64,000 nucleotides of DNA, from NCBI GenBank assembly GCA_000526435.1, contig JAGB01000002.1, forward strand, positions 124,001 to 188,000. Reading direction: 5' to 3'. A program made the translations under genes and the position numbers. Source of the DNA: Caldicoprobacter oshimai DSM 21659. Lineage in GTDB: Bacteria; Bacillota; Clostridia; Caldicoprobacterales; Caldicoprobacteraceae. The notes under the pieces were generated by a model. The model was not told the DNA's origin. It searched no databases and saw only the letters and a program-made list of their open reading frames with translations. Below are positions 43,742-53,762 of this stretch, piece by piece. How positions within the stretch are numbered: the stretch's first letter is position 1; each line of letters opens with the position of its first letter.

Positions 43742-44812
43742 TTATATGCCGTTGGGGTAAACCATTATCTTTATATGCTTTGCTTTATTCACCCGCACCT
43801 CCTCGAGGGCTTGAGCGGTCTGCTCCAAAGTAAACTTTCCGGTAATCAATGGTTTAACATCGGCTATACCCGATGACAATATCTCGATCCCTTTGGGATA
43901 CGTGTTGGCATACCTGAATACCCCGTATATGTCTACTTCCTTATCGACAATCTCGGGAACATTAAATGGAATGCTGTCCTGTGTAGGCAAACCCACCACC
44001 AACATCTTTCCCCCTCGCCGCAGACAAGCCAGTGCATCCTGAAGTGTCTTTGGATGCCCTGCGGCCTCTATGGCCACATCAACTCCTCGCCTACCTGTAA
44101 AATCCAAAATCTCCTTGAGCGCATCATGCGTCCTGGCATTGATGACCAAGGTTGCCCCCAGCTTTTTGGCAGATTCTAGCCTTATCTCCTCCAGGTCCAC
44201 GGCTATAACCTCGTTGGCACCAAAAGCCCTTGCTGCAACCACAGCCATCAATCCTACCGGCCCCAAACCGAAAATAGCTACCGTTGCCCCCGGCCTTATA
44301 TTTGCCCTGGTGGCAGCATGAATCCCTACCGAGAAAGGCTCAACCATAGCAGCTTCCTCAAATGTTAGATGCTCTGGAATAGGGAACACAAAGTCTTGTC
44401 TGTGCTTGAAATACTGAACAAATGCTCCATCAAAAGGCGGGGTAGCCAGGAATTTAACATCAGGGCATAGATTATACCGCCCCTGCTTGCAATACTCACA
44501 GGTACCGCAAGTGACACCCGGCTCGACAGCCACCCTGTCACCCACTTTAAAACGGGTAACGCTGTCCCCTACCGCTGCGACAACGCCAGCACACTCATGC
44601 CCCAGTATTATTGGTTTCTCAACTACATACCTGCCGATTCTACCGGTTTCATAATAGTGCACATCTGAACCGCACACACCAACGGCCATTACTTTTATAA
44701 GTACCTCGTCGGGTCCCACCTCCGGAACAGGTCTGTCTTCAATCACGACTTCAAAGGGTCTTTTCAAAACCGCCGCTTTCATCATTTTGGGCAGGCCAGC
44801 AGTTTTTAACAT
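43742..44812 (-). CDS. Zinc-dependent polyol dehydrogenase (sorbitol/xylitol dehydrogenase-like)
   Basis: Medium-chain NAD(P)-dependent dehydrogenase, 356 aa, oxidising a sugar alcohol to a ketose. Seen: catalytic-zinc motif GVCGSDVHYYETGRIG and GHECAGVV, structural-zinc cluster GVTCGTCEYCKQGRYNLCP (four Cys), Rossmann motif GLGPVGLMAVVAARAFGA, and Asp of ITALAVDLEE-type loop (VIAVDLEE) that favours NAD. The frame runs back to 44848, but AGGAGG precedes the ATG at 44812. Upstream of the xylulokinase-like gene, so a xylitol or arabitol route into xylulose 5-phosphate is inferred. Confidence 0.9.
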   Translation of the reverse strand: MLKTAGLPKMMKAAVLKRPFEVVIEDRPVPEVGPDEVLIKVMAVGVCGSDVHYYETGRIGRYVVEKPIILGHECAGVVAAVGDSVTRFKVGDRVAVEPGVTCGTCEYCKQGRYNLCPDVKFLATPPFDGAFVQYFKHRQDFVFPIPEHLTFEEAAMVEPFSVGIHAATRANIRPGATVAIFGLGPVGLMAVVAARAFGANEVIAVDLEEIRLESAKKLGATLVINARTHDALKEILDFTGRRGVDVAIEAAGHPKTLQDALACLRRGGKMLVVGLPTQDSIPFNVPEIVDKEVDIYGVFRYANTYPKGIEILSSGIADVKPLITGKFTLEQTAQALEEVRVNKAKHIKIMVYPNGI

Positions 44813-45055
44813 ATAATTACACCTCCTATACGCTAAAATATAATCCAAATTTTACCTCAAAGCTTAAAAAGCTGCATTCGCCCATACTCAAATCGAAAAA
44901 TCAACCTATTTCCTACTTAAAACTACAAATGCAACGCAAACTGCTTCCTCTAATATTAACTACATTAACTACAATATTACTTTCTATACGGCACAGTAAT
45001 TTTCCTTTTGAACGCTATTTGCACCTAAAAAGTTTTTTCACCGCGTCTTGCAGCA

Positions 45056-46381
45056 TCACCACCTTTCAACGCCCTCGCGAGTTACCACGCCGTATACCAG
45101 CGGCCTGAGCTGAGGAGGCTGATCGCCGATAATTATCCCTCTATTAAATGTATCAATGGCTTCCTGCAAATTGTCCTCCCTGGTCACATAAAACTCCGCC
45201 AGCGTGTCGCCTTTTTCTACCCTTTCACCCACTCGCTTGTACAAAACAATGCCCACCCTATGGTCTATCTTATCCTCTTTGGTACTCCTGCCAGCCCCAA
45301 GCAATCGAGCAGCCTGGCCTATGCTGCGCGCATCCATCGAACTTATATAGCCCTCTCGCTGCGCTTTTATGGCGATAACCTCTTTTGCCACCGGCAAAAG
45401 TGAGGGATCATCCACCACCCGCTCATCCCCTTCCTCAGCGCGAATCATCTCCTTGAGCTTTTGCGCACCCCTGCCGCTATTTAAGGCCTCCTCTACCATC
45501 TCACGGCCCTGCTCAACGGTCCGGCAGCGCCCGGCTGTATACAGCATGTAAGCCCCCAGCAACAGCGAAACCTCTTTCAATGCCCCTGCCCTTTCTCCTT
45601 TTAATATCTCTATCGCTTCTTTTACCTCAAGCGCATTGCCTATAGCCATGCCCAGGGGCTGGCTCATATCTGTGATGACAGCAGTGGTATTGCGTCCCAC
45701 GCGAGTACCCACGTTTACCATCTCCTGCGCCAGCTCAAAAGCATCTTCTACCGATTCCATAAAAGCACCGCTACCCGCCTTTACATCCAGCACTATGGCA
45801 TCGGCTCCGGCGGCAATCTTTTTGCTCATCACGCTGCTAGCAATGAGAGACTTGTGCTCAACGGTCCCCGTCACATCCCGCAGTGCATACAGCTTCTTAT
45901 CGGCAGGCACTAGATTTTCGGTCTGCCCTACCACAGCCACCCCAACTTCTCTCACTATACGAATAAAATCCTCAATCGATTGAAATGGGTTGAATCCCGG
46001 GATGGATTCCAGCTTATCTATGGTACCGCCGGTATGCCCCAGCCCCCTCCCCGACATCTTTGCTACAGGCACCCCGCAAGCCGCCACCAGGGGTGCGACC
46101 ACCAGGGTGGTGGTGTCTCCCACCCCACCGGTGCTGTGCTTATCCACCTTTATACCCGGTACGGGCGACAGGTCCACCGTCTCCCCTGAATAAGCCATGG
46201 CCAGGGTGAGGTCAGCGGTCTCACGGCTGGTCATGCCCTGAAAATATATGGCCATCAACAGAGCGGATGCCTGATAATCGGGTATTCGGCCTGCCACATA
46301 CTCGCGAACGAAGAAATCAATCTCATCACTCGTAAGTTCCCCGCCATTGCGTTTTTTCAATATGATATCCAGCATTCGCAT
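45056..46381 (-). CDS. pdp: Pyrimidine-nucleoside phosphorylase
   Basis: Phosphorolysis of uridine or thymidine to base and (deoxy)ribose 1-phosphate. Seen: KVDKHSTGGVGDTTTLVVAPLVAACGVPVAKMSGRGLGHTGGTIDKLESIPG (about 78-130), the phosphate and substrate signature of the family, and a C-terminal domain with GIVLYKRVGERVEKGDTLAEFY. Full length at 441 aa. Start has only AAGGA about 13 nt upstream; a second ATG at codon 3 is possible. Distinction between pdp and deoA types rests on overall similarity to the Firmicutes form. No deoxyribose genes adjoin. Confidence 0.92.
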   Translation of the reverse strand: MRMLDIILKKRNGGELTSDEIDFFVREYVAGRIPDYQASALLMAIYFQGMTSRETADLTLAMAYSGETVDLSPVPGIKVDKHSTGGVGDTTTLVVAPLVAACGVPVAKMSGRGLGHTGGTIDKLESIPGFNPFQSIEDFIRIVREVGVAVVGQTENLVPADKKLYALRDVTGTVEHKSLIASSVMSKKIAAGADAIVLDVKAGSGAFMESVEDAFELAQEMVNVGTRVGRNTTAVITDMSQPLGMAIGNALEVKEAIEILKGERAGALKEVSLLLGAYMLYTAGRCRTVEQGREMVEEALNSGRGAQKLKEMIRAEEGDERVVDDPSLLPVAKEVIAIKAQREGYISSMDARSIGQAARLLGAGRSTKEDKIDHRVGIVLYKRVGERVEKGDTLAEFYVTREDNLQEAIDTFNRGIIIGDQPPQLRPLVYGVVTREGVERW

Positions 46382-46415
46382 TACTCAACAGCATCCTTTC
46401 ATCGTTTATTTGATT

Positions 46416-46458
46416 ATTGATTTTGCTGCAAACTTGATTTGCTTAAATGTAGCTTGAT
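46416..46458. repeat. Dispersed intergenic repeat, partial copy C
   Basis: A 41-bp block (46418-46458) equals the reverse complement of 18717-18757 except at two positions. It lies between the pdp gene and the MacB-type permease gene. Only one end of the unit is present. Confidence 0.6.
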
Positions 46459-46490
46459 ATTGATTATTATCGCAGCTCATTATCATTTTA

Positions 46491-47657
46491 TCACTCATAG
46501 CGCAGTGCATCAATTGGATTTAAGTTGGCCGCCTTGCTGGCCGGATACAGCCCGAATATAACCCCCACCGCTACTGAAAACCCGGTTGCAAGTAGCACCA
46601 CATCGGCAGAAATCGCTGCAGGAATGTTCAAAATCCTGCTTAAAAAGCTTACCCCGACAAAGCCCAGCATAATCCCCAGTACACCGCCCAATCCGCTGAG
46701 CACAGCCGATTCTATGAGAAACTGGATGAGTATATCCCTCCTCTTCGCCCCAATGGCCTTTCTTATTCCAATCTCCCGGGTTCGCTCGGTCACAGATACC
46801 AGCATTATGTTCATAATACCAATACCACCCACTAGCAACGATATCCCCGCAATGCCACCCAGCATCATGGTCAGGGTTGCGGTTGCCTCATTTATCGTAG
46901 AGAGTAACTGCGTCTGGTTAAACACCCTGAAGCTGTTTTCATCGTTGAACTTCCTGGTTAAAAAGCGCTGTATCTCTCCAACCACCTGGTTTACGACATC
47001 AGGTGACTGCGTTGAAACATAAAAAGTCCGGACTTCCGTATTCCTAAGAAGCCTCTGCCCGGTAGTCAGTGGTATTATAACCTTGTTGTCATCGGAACCG
47101 GCTATGGAACTCCCCTTTTCTTCCAGTATACCCACAATTGAAAATTCCACTCCGTTTATTGAAATCTTCTCGCCAACTATATCTCTTCTCCCAAACAGCT
47201 CATCGGCAACATCGACTCCTACCACCGCCACTCTAAACCGCATATCCAAATCGTTTTGAAGCAAAAACCTACCAAGCTGAACATGCCTATTTCTCACTTG
47301 CTGGTAACCAGGCGTAGTGGCTTCAAGAGAAGAGTTGGTATTCTTATTGCCCGCCTTTACCGTTACGCCACCGCTCAATACAGGGGCTATTTCGCTGACG
47401 CCAGGCATGCTTTTTATGCGTTCCAAATCCTCCTCACTAACGCCGCGGTTTCTCCCACCTGTGATATTGATGGTAATTAAATTGGTACCGAGACTTTCAA
47501 TTTGACTGGATACACGCTGGGTAGAACCCTGCCCAAGGGCGATCAGGGTAATTACAGCGGTAACGCCAATAATTACTCCCAACATGGTCAAAAACGAGCG
47601 CATCTTATTTGATAAAATCGAGCTAAAAGCCATTTTAATGGCCTGCGTAAACTTCAT
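46491..47657 (-). CDS. ABC exporter permease, MacB/FtsX type
   Basis: Permease of a MacAB-like exporter, 388 aa. Seen: first helix RSFLTMLGVIIGVTAVITLIALGQG with the MacB N-terminal signature, a periplasmic-type domain (about 45-265), then three C-terminal helices with VGGIGIMNIMLVSVTERTREIGIRKAIGAKRRDIL, and the family end PASKAANLNPIDALRYE. Its ATG overlaps the stop of the ATPase gene by four bases. Works with the ATPase and the adaptor protein upstream. Cargo may be a peptide, antibiotic or cell-wall compound; sequence does not tell. Confidence 0.93.
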   Translation of the reverse strand: MKFTQAIKMAFSSILSNKMRSFLTMLGVIIGVTAVITLIALGQGSTQRVSSQIESLGTNLITINITGGRNRGVSEEDLERIKSMPGVSEIAPVLSGGVTVKAGNKNTNSSLEATTPGYQQVRNRHVQLGRFLLQNDLDMRFRVAVVGVDVADELFGRRDIVGEKISINGVEFSIVGILEEKGSSIAGSDDNKVIIPLTTGQRLLRNTEVRTFYVSTQSPDVVNQVVGEIQRFLTRKFNDENSFRVFNQTQLLSTINEATATLTMMLGGIAGISLLVGGIGIMNIMLVSVTERTREIGIRKAIGAKRRDILIQFLIESAVLSGLGGVLGIMLGFVGVSFLSRILNIPAAISADVVLLATGFSVAVGVIFGLYPASKAANLNPIDALRYE

Positions 47658-48337
47658 TGCATCTCCACCTCTTCATCAGATACAATTTGCCCGTCGCGTA
47701 TAGTGATCAGTCGCCTTGCATACCTGGCTACGTTTATATCATGCGTGATGAGTATAATGGTATTGCCCCGAGAATGAAGTTCCTCAAATATCTCCATGAT
47801 TTCCATGCCCGACTTGCTATCCAAATTGCCTGTGGGCTCATCAGCCAATATGACTGACGGATGGTTAACAAGCGCCCTGGCAATTGCCACCCGCTGCTGC
47901 TGTCCACCCGATAGCTCCGAAGGCCGATGATGTATGCGTTCCCCCAGCCCCATCATTTTTAAGACACGTATTGCCTCTTCCCTTCTTTTTTTAGCTCCTA
48001 CGCCTGCATATATAAGCGGAAGCTCCACATTTTCCAGGGCAGTCAGCTTAGGCAGCAAATTAAACCCTTGAAAAACAAACCCAAACTTTTTATTGCGTAC
48101 TTCTGCCAATTGGTTCTGATTATAAGAGGTTATATCACGTCCATCCAGGTAATACTTTCCTTCCGTGGCTACATCCAGACACCCAATTATATTCATAAGG
48201 GTGGATTTGCCCGAACCCGAAGGCCCCATAATGGCAACAAATTCGCCTTTATTGATGGATAAGGATATATTGTTTAAGGCCACAACCCTGTTATCCCCCA
48301 TCCTGTATATTTTGCTTAGGTTTTCAAGCCGTATCAT
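47654..48337 (-). CDS. ABC transporter ATP-binding protein (MacB/LolD type)
   Basis: ATPase of the MacAB-like exporter, 227 aa. Seen: Walker A GPSGSGKST, Q-loop GFVFQGFNLL, signature LSGGQQQRVAIARAL, Walker B VILADEPTG and H-loop ILITHD. The frame reads back to 48445 inside the adaptor gene, but ATG 48337 (MIRLENLSKIY) is the normal family start. Ends with ATGA overlap into the permease gene. Confidence 0.95.
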   Translation of the reverse strand: MIRLENLSKIYRMGDNRVVALNNISLSINKGEFVAIMGPSGSGKSTLMNIIGCLDVATEGKYYLDGRDITSYNQNQLAEVRNKKFGFVFQGFNLLPKLTALENVELPLIYAGVGAKKRREEAIRVLKMMGLGERIHHRPSELSGGQQQRVAIARALVNHPSVILADEPTGNLDSKSGMEIMEIFEELHSRGNTIILITHDINVARYARRLITIRDGQIVSDEEVEMQ

Positions 48338-48386
48338 GTACCCAAAAGCACCTTCTTTCTCATTGATTCCATCCGCATATCTATCT

Positions 48387-50165
48387 TCATCGACGGATGT
48401 TTGCGGGAACTCTGGATCTGTTAAATCCCCCCTGCGGGAATGCATCCCTCATGCCACCAAAGCCAGGGAACATGCCTCGCCAATTGTTTGGAGTACTGAC
48501 CGTACTGGATAGCGGAATAATCACTTCTTCTCCTTCTTCAACCCCGCTTATTATCTCAGCATAAGTCTCATTTGTAAGGCCAACCTCTACCTTACGAAAA
48601 CTGGATCTACCAAAGAAGTTTCCAGATTGTGTACCTCTCCCATCTCCTGTTACAAGGCTCCCCCATGCCCGATTCCTGTTCCTTGCAGTTGCACCTTCAG
48701 ATGTTTGTTTTTCCGCTGTTACCTCTTCACTCCCGGACTTGTCTTGTAAAGAGCTCGGTGCTATGATCACATATTTTTCACCATTTCTCTCCTGAATAGC
48801 TTCTATTGGAAGAAGCACCACTCCTTTTTTGCTTTCCACCTGAATTTCGGCAGTTGCACTCATCCCAATCCTAACATCACCGGGGTCTTTTATAGAAATG
48901 GTTACATCAAAAGTTGTTACTCCTCCGCCGGAGGATTGCCCTATGTCAGCTATCTTTATAACCTCTCCTTCAAAAACCGTATCCGGGAAAGCATCTACCT
49001 TAATCTTAGCTTTTTGACCTATTTTCACTTTGGGTATATCAAGCTCATCCACCGCAACCACTACATTGAGCTGCGTAGGGTCTATAATAGTAGCAATTGC
49101 CTTACCTTGCTGCACCTGATCTCCAACCTTCACTGTCAAAGAAGTGATGATGCCATTGATGGGGCTTTTGACCTCAGTATTTCCCAGCTGACTTTTCTTG
49201 CTCTCCAGCTCTTTTTGAGTCTGTTCAATGGCAAGGTTCTGCGACTCTATATTAGCCTTAACATCAGAATCATCAAGTTTAAATAGATTGTCGCCACGCT
49301 TAACCACGCTGTTTTCTTTGACATAAATAACGCTTATCTTCCCGTTATTACCGGTAACACTAACCCCCTGATTGACATCCAGCGTACCCTCACCTATGAC
49401 CACGTATTCACCGGAATTTTCATCGCGCTTTAAAACGGTGACCTTCGCTCCAATGGGCAGGTCGTCCCTGTTAATCTGAACCTGTACGCTTCCCGTGCTG
49501 GGCCCAGCCTGACCATCCTGCTGGCCTGAGGGACCCGTCGGCTGGCTTAAAGATGTATCCACCACAGTTCCCTCTACCTCGGTACTATCCTCTAACCTAA
49601 CCAAAACCTTTTCACCTGCAGTCAAAGAAATGTTCCCCTGCGGCTTGATAGTCACTTTCATCTTTCCATCAGTTGAGATAATAGCCAAAGCACCGTACGT
49701 CCTGGTAGTAATTCCAACATCTTCGCCCACCCTTGCTTTGAGCGATTTAATCCGACCATCTGCAGGTGCCTTTATATAGAAATCGCTTAAGCTGGCTTTT
49801 AACTTTGACAGAGAAAGGTTCTGCTGCTTAAGATTGCTTTCAATCTTCTCTATCTCCTGCTGCAGGCTCTCATCATCAATAACGGCTATCACATCTCCTT
49901 CCTTAACCCTGTCGCCCTCTTTAACTTCAAGCTTTTCCACCGCTCCACTTACCAGCGGAACTACCTCCTGCGACACCGCCGCAACCACAGTTCCGCTTGC
50001 AGAAACATTGAGCTCTATATCGCCAATTTGTGCCCTCGCCACCATATAATTTGCATTGGCATTGGCTCTGGGAGCCTGTAACCTGCGATAAACTGCATAT
50101 CCACCCACAAGCAATAAAACCACTAGAGCTATTGCTATCATTCTTTTTATCCATTTTCTGTTCAT
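48387..50165 (-). CDS. MacA-like membrane fusion (adaptor) protein, duplicated hairpin
   Basis: HlyD/MacA-family adaptor, 592 aa, against a usual 350-420. Seen: N-terminal helix, a first lipoyl-type half VPLVSGAVEKLEVKEGDRVKEGDVIAVID with coiled coil (about 90-125), an extended middle, then a second module with VVKRGDNLFKLDDSDVKANIE, coiled coil (about 300-325), and IINGIITSLTVKVGDQVQQGKAIATI-like lipoyl half, then beta-barrel. The tail is Gly/Arg/Ser-rich (GMFPGFGGMRDAFPQGGF). ATG 50165 has GGAGGG 7 nt upstream. First gene of the exporter operon. Confidence 0.9.
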   Translation of the reverse strand: MNRKWIKRMIAIALVVLLLVGGYAVYRRLQAPRANANANYMVARAQIGDIELNVSASGTVVAAVSQEVVPLVSGAVEKLEVKEGDRVKEGDVIAVIDDESLQQEIEKIESNLKQQNLSLSKLKASLSDFYIKAPADGRIKSLKARVGEDVGITTRTYGALAIISTDGKMKVTIKPQGNISLTAGEKVLVRLEDSTEVEGTVVDTSLSQPTGPSGQQDGQAGPSTGSVQVQINRDDLPIGAKVTVLKRDENSGEYVVIGEGTLDVNQGVSVTGNNGKISVIYVKENSVVKRGDNLFKLDDSDVKANIESQNLAIEQTQKELESKKSQLGNTEVKSPINGIITSLTVKVGDQVQQGKAIATIIDPTQLNVVVAVDELDIPKVKIGQKAKIKVDAFPDTVFEGEVIKIADIGQSSGGGVTTFDVTISIKDPGDVRIGMSATAEIQVESKKGVVLLPIEAIQERNGEKYVIIAPSSLQDKSGSEEVTAEKQTSEGATARNRNRAWGSLVTGDGRGTQSGNFFGRSSFRKVEVGLTNETYAEIISGVEEGEEVIIPLSSTVSTPNNWRGMFPGFGGMRDAFPQGGFNRSRVPANIRR

Positions 50166-50308
50166 TTTGCATCCCTCCACTCATTTATATAACTGGATTT
50201 GAATTACGTTTGAATTAAGCGTAAAATTGCGGCCAACTTCAATTCGGAATACATGTGTTTCTGCAACGCTTAGCAGAAATGATTGCATAGCTACCTTTAG
50301 CTTAACGT

Positions 50309-50337
50309 ATATTATTTGAATTGCAACATTGTTTCAA
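50309..50337 (-). promoter_or_regulatory. Promoter of the MacAB-like operon
   Basis: Minus strand: -35 TTGAAA (50332-50337), 17-bp spacer, -10 TAATAT (50309-50314), about 145 nt before the adaptor start. Lies in the 317-bp gap between adaptor and beta-glucosidase genes, where nothing else but the GH1 terminator is seen. Confidence 0.6.
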
Positions 50338-50461
50338 TGTATCAAATCCCATAATTGAACATGTAACAACTATCCATTAAAACCACATATCATATTTCCA
50401 GTATACAGTATAATAATAATTTTTGGTAAAATCATGAATAAACTTTGAACTATTTGTGAAC

Positions 50462-50497
50462 AAAAAAGAAAACGGGTTTTGATTAAAACCCGTTTTC
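50462..50497 (-). terminator. Terminator of the beta-glucosidase gene
   Basis: Perfect stem GAAAACGGGTTTT / AAAACCCGTTTTC, 4-nt loop, followed on the minus strand by a T-run (TTTTTTG). Overlaps the 3' end of the coding region. Confidence 0.9.
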
Positions 50498-51832
50498 AGC
50501 GATTACATCGCGGTACCACAATGCGCTCTTTTTGGGAGTTCTCTTCAGCGTCTCATAATCCACATACACGATGCCAAACCGTTTGCTGTATCCATAAGCC
50601 CATTCAAAATTATCCATAAACGACCAAACATAGTAGCCCTTGAGATTTACCCCATCCTGTATGGCTCTGTAGGCCGCTTCAAAATGGCTCTTCAGATAAT
50701 CCAACCTATCCTGGTCATCCACTATGCCATCCACCACTTTATCATCCTTGAAGGCGGCGCCATTCTCAGTTATATAGATATTGGGAGCGTTGTAATCCCT
50801 GTGAATTCTCATGAGCAGGTCGTACAATCCCTCGGGGTAAACCTCCCATCCCATCTCAGTATATTTACCTTCGGGATGTACGTGTTCTACCGAGTCAAAA
50901 CCGCCTTCTCGCCCTTTCTTAACCACAGCTCTGGTGTAATAATTTATTCCAAGGAAATCGATGTGATTGTCTGCAATGAGCTCCATATCACCTGGACGTA
51001 TCACCGGCGCATTATATTTCTCCTGATAAAATTCCAGGATGTCCTCGGGATAAGCGCCTTTGAAAACGGGGTCCAAAAACCATCGATTCTGGAATCCGTC
51101 CTGGAACTGCACCGCTTCGCTATCCTCGGGGCTGTCAGAAGCAGGGTAAACAGGCGTTAAGTTCAGGGTAATCCCTATCTGCCCACCATCGTCATTCCCC
51201 GACTGGCGATAGGCCTGCACCGCCTTAGCATGGGACAACAGCAAGTGATGGGTAATCCTAACGGCAAGCGCAAAATCCTTATATCCGGGTGCGTGCTCAC
51301 CAAAGGCATTGCCTACAAAAGCCACCACCCACGGCTCATTGTGGGTAATCCATTTTTTGACCCGATCCCCCAAGACGTCATACATCTTGAATGCATAGTC
51401 AGCGAAGTAATCCGTTACATCTCTGTTGTCCCAACCGCCAATATCCTGGAGCGCCTGAGGTAAATCCCAGTGATACAGGGTAACAATTGGCTCTATACCA
51501 GCCTTTAAAAGCTCATCCACAAGCGAATTGTAAAAGTCCAAACCTTTTTGGTTAACCTGCCCCTTCCCTTGCGGATAAATCCTGGGCCAGGCTACGGAAA
51601 ATCTATATCCTTTGAGGCCCAACTCTTTCATCAGCTGCACATCTTCCTTATAACGGTTGTAGTGGTCACAGGCCACATCGCCGGTGTCTCCGTTCAGCAC
51701 CTTGCCGGGCGTATGGCTGAACCTATCCCATATGGACTCGCCGCGCCCATCCTGGTTTACCGCTCCTTCTATCTGATAAGAAGCAGTAGCAGCACCCCAT
51801 ATAAAGTCCTTTGGAAATGTGATTTTGCCCAT
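50483..51832 (-). CDS. bglA: GH1 beta-glucosidase
   Basis: Family-1 beta-glycosidase, 449 aa, intracellular. Seen: FPKDFIWGAATASYQIEGA at the N-terminus, acid/base Glu166 in THNEPW (most relatives have TFNEP, so His164 is a variant), GINYYT near 295, and nucleophile Glu356 in ITENGAAF, then the WSFMDNFEWAYGYSKRFGIVYVDY end. GGAGG lies 8 nt before the ATG. It would hydrolyse cellobiose or other beta-glucosides from plant material. Single-gene unit with its own terminator. Confidence 0.95.
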   Translation of the reverse strand: MGKITFPKDFIWGAATASYQIEGAVNQDGRGESIWDRFSHTPGKVLNGDTGDVACDHYNRYKEDVQLMKELGLKGYRFSVAWPRIYPQGKGQVNQKGLDFYNSLVDELLKAGIEPIVTLYHWDLPQALQDIGGWDNRDVTDYFADYAFKMYDVLGDRVKKWITHNEPWVVAFVGNAFGEHAPGYKDFALAVRITHHLLLSHAKAVQAYRQSGNDDGGQIGITLNLTPVYPASDSPEDSEAVQFQDGFQNRWFLDPVFKGAYPEDILEFYQEKYNAPVIRPGDMELIADNHIDFLGINYYTRAVVKKGREGGFDSVEHVHPEGKYTEMGWEVYPEGLYDLLMRIHRDYNAPNIYITENGAAFKDDKVVDGIVDDQDRLDYLKSHFEAAYRAIQDGVNLKGYYVWSFMDNFEWAYGYSKRFGIVYVDYETLKRTPKKSALWYRDVIAENGF

Positions 51833-51965
51833 CTCCTATTCCTCCCCATATTTTTTATTGCCAAGTTTTATTTTAGCATAATCTACCTTATGTTTTCTAT
51901 AGAAACTATCAACAGCTTATTCAACCTGTGGGCCGTCAAATCTTCCGCATCGTATTTCTCTACCT

Positions 51966-53762
51966 TTACACGCTTTTCTTCCTGTTTTGTCCAACCCCCA
52001 AAGGCTGAACAGCAGACTGACGGATTGACCTGAATAGCCTGTACCATATAAGGTCAAACCTCTTTGTCAAATCAAACCAGTGATCAATCGCAACAAAATT
52101 ATCTCTGCCGAAAACGACCAAATCGCCATCGCAAGATAGACCGTCAGGATAGGCCTTCTTTAGCCCCTTGACGATTTGCCGAGCTATCCCCAAGCTGAAA
52201 GCGTATGCGAAAAACCTCTCCCAATCTGCAGGCGAAAGGGTATCGCCCCGGCTGCTCAATTGCTTTAAAGCTCTTTTAAATTTGATCCACGCTTTATAGT
52301 GCTGCTGTCCAAAAGGAGTCCTCCTGTAAAGCTTAAAAGGGGTTACCCTCTTATTAAATCTCCAGCGTGCAGCCTGTCTCAAAACCAGCTTCTTCCATAT
52401 GATAAATCGGTTATAAAACTGGTTATTGAAGCCTATACCAGACGCAACCTGTAATATTGCCTGCGTTGAGACTTTCTCTCCATCCCCAATATCCTTAAAA
52501 AACCAGTTTAAGAGATACTCCTCATGAGGTTTCAAGCTGGTGGGCTCAAAATCCCTCAAAGAGAGGACATAACATTTATCACCAGATGCCTCAACATCCA
52601 GATACCTTCTCACAGCCAAATCGATCAGCGTTGCTACCATATCCCTTGGCGTGATCTTTCTCCCATGCAGCAATACGCTGAGCTCTGCAGGGGTATAATA
52701 ATCGGCCGGCAAATCGACGGCGGGCATCTCTTTCTGCTGCTCAGCCGTTGGTGTTTCAAATGTTTCAGCCCGTTGTTTCGGTACAACTCCGTGCCTTAAA
52801 TCAGGTTTATCAGCATGCACCTCTCGTTCCAACCCTGAAAAAACGCCGGGCAACCTTGAGCGACGCTTTCTCATCCATACCCACACGCAAACGCCTATAC
52901 CGACAATCCCAGCTACTGCCCCTGCTATAGCGGCCAATCGCAGCTTTCGCTCCTGCTCTTTTTGATGCCTTAGAAGCTCCATCTCTTCCATCTTCAAGCG
53001 CTGCTCTTCCAAAATTCTTCCCAGCCCATCGTTGTCAATGAGCTTTCTGCCCTGCACCACACCGTCCTTTGGAAATACCAGCGTAACCTCCATAAACTCC
53101 TTTGAACCCAACTTTTTTGCCGTTATGCCGGCTGCGCCATCCTCCAAAACTTCGCAGCTGCCTTCTAAAGCCCCGTACACAAAGGGCTTAACGCCATCGG
53201 GCTTTGTTCCTTGAGGCAAAGCAATGCGCATGTCCATGTTTCGCACACCCAAATCATAACCCTTTATAACGGGGTTCCAGTAAAGCACCGCCGTATCGCG
53301 ATACAAAGACACCAGGTCATTGAGCCGATACTTTAAAACAACGGTGTGTTTACCGCCGTCAGCTGGGAGATACATGAGGACCTCTTGAACCTCTTCTGGG
53401 CTGTCCCCCGGCTTTGTGGTATAAACCTTGCTCATATTCTGGTCAGGCTCATCCACAAATTCATAGGGCTCAAGCTCAGGTTGGTCGCTATCTTCTGTAT
53501 CGGTAGGGATCACCGAAAAGACCTCTAAATTTTCCATGCTGGAGGAATGAGCAATGTCGATATGCCGCACCACAGGACCTTCATGGCTGCGCGGAACGTC
53601 GTAAGTTATGTACTCCTCCACATTCATCGAACCATCTGGGTTTACCACCGCCGAGATATGCCATTCCCGCACAGAATATTTAGGCGGTGTATCAGCATAT
53701 ACTGTAAATGTTACAAGAGCATAAACTATCAACAGCGCCAGCGCAAACAAAACCTTTTTCAC
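51966..53762 (-). CDS. DUF2207 membrane protein
   Basis: Predicted membrane protein of the DUF2207 family, 599 aa, function unknown. Seen: signal peptide, an exported beta domain (REWHISAVVNPDGSMNVEEYITYDVPRSHEGPVVRHIDI), one helix LAAIAGAVAGIVGIGVCVWVWM followed by a basic RKRRSR stop, then a cytoplasmic domain. Most family members have further helices at the C-terminus; this one has a long soluble tail with only weakly hydrophobic segments. GTG start at 53762 with GGGGGGT 8 nt upstream; the frame itself is open to 53930 across the divergent promoter region. Confidence 0.83.
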   Translation of the reverse strand: MKKVLFALALLIVYALVTFTVYADTPPKYSVREWHISAVVNPDGSMNVEEYITYDVPRSHEGPVVRHIDIAHSSSMENLEVFSVIPTDTEDSDQPELEPYEFVDEPDQNMSKVYTTKPGDSPEEVQEVLMYLPADGGKHTVVLKYRLNDLVSLYRDTAVLYWNPVIKGYDLGVRNMDMRIALPQGTKPDGVKPFVYGALEGSCEVLEDGAAGITAKKLGSKEFMEVTLVFPKDGVVQGRKLIDNDGLGRILEEQRLKMEEMELLRHQKEQERKLRLAAIAGAVAGIVGIGVCVWVWMRKRRSRLPGVFSGLEREVHADKPDLRHGVVPKQRAETFETPTAEQQKEMPAVDLPADYYTPAELSVLLHGRKITPRDMVATLIDLAVRRYLDVEASGDKCYVLSLRDFEPTSLKPHEEYLLNWFFKDIGDGEKVSTQAILQVASGIGFNNQFYNRFIIWKKLVLRQAARWRFNKRVTPFKLYRRTPFGQQHYKAWIKFKRALKQLSSRGDTLSPADWERFFAYAFSLGIARQIVKGLKKAYPDGLSCDGDLVVFGRDNFVAIDHWFDLTKRFDLIWYRLFRSIRQSAVQPLGVGQNRKKSV

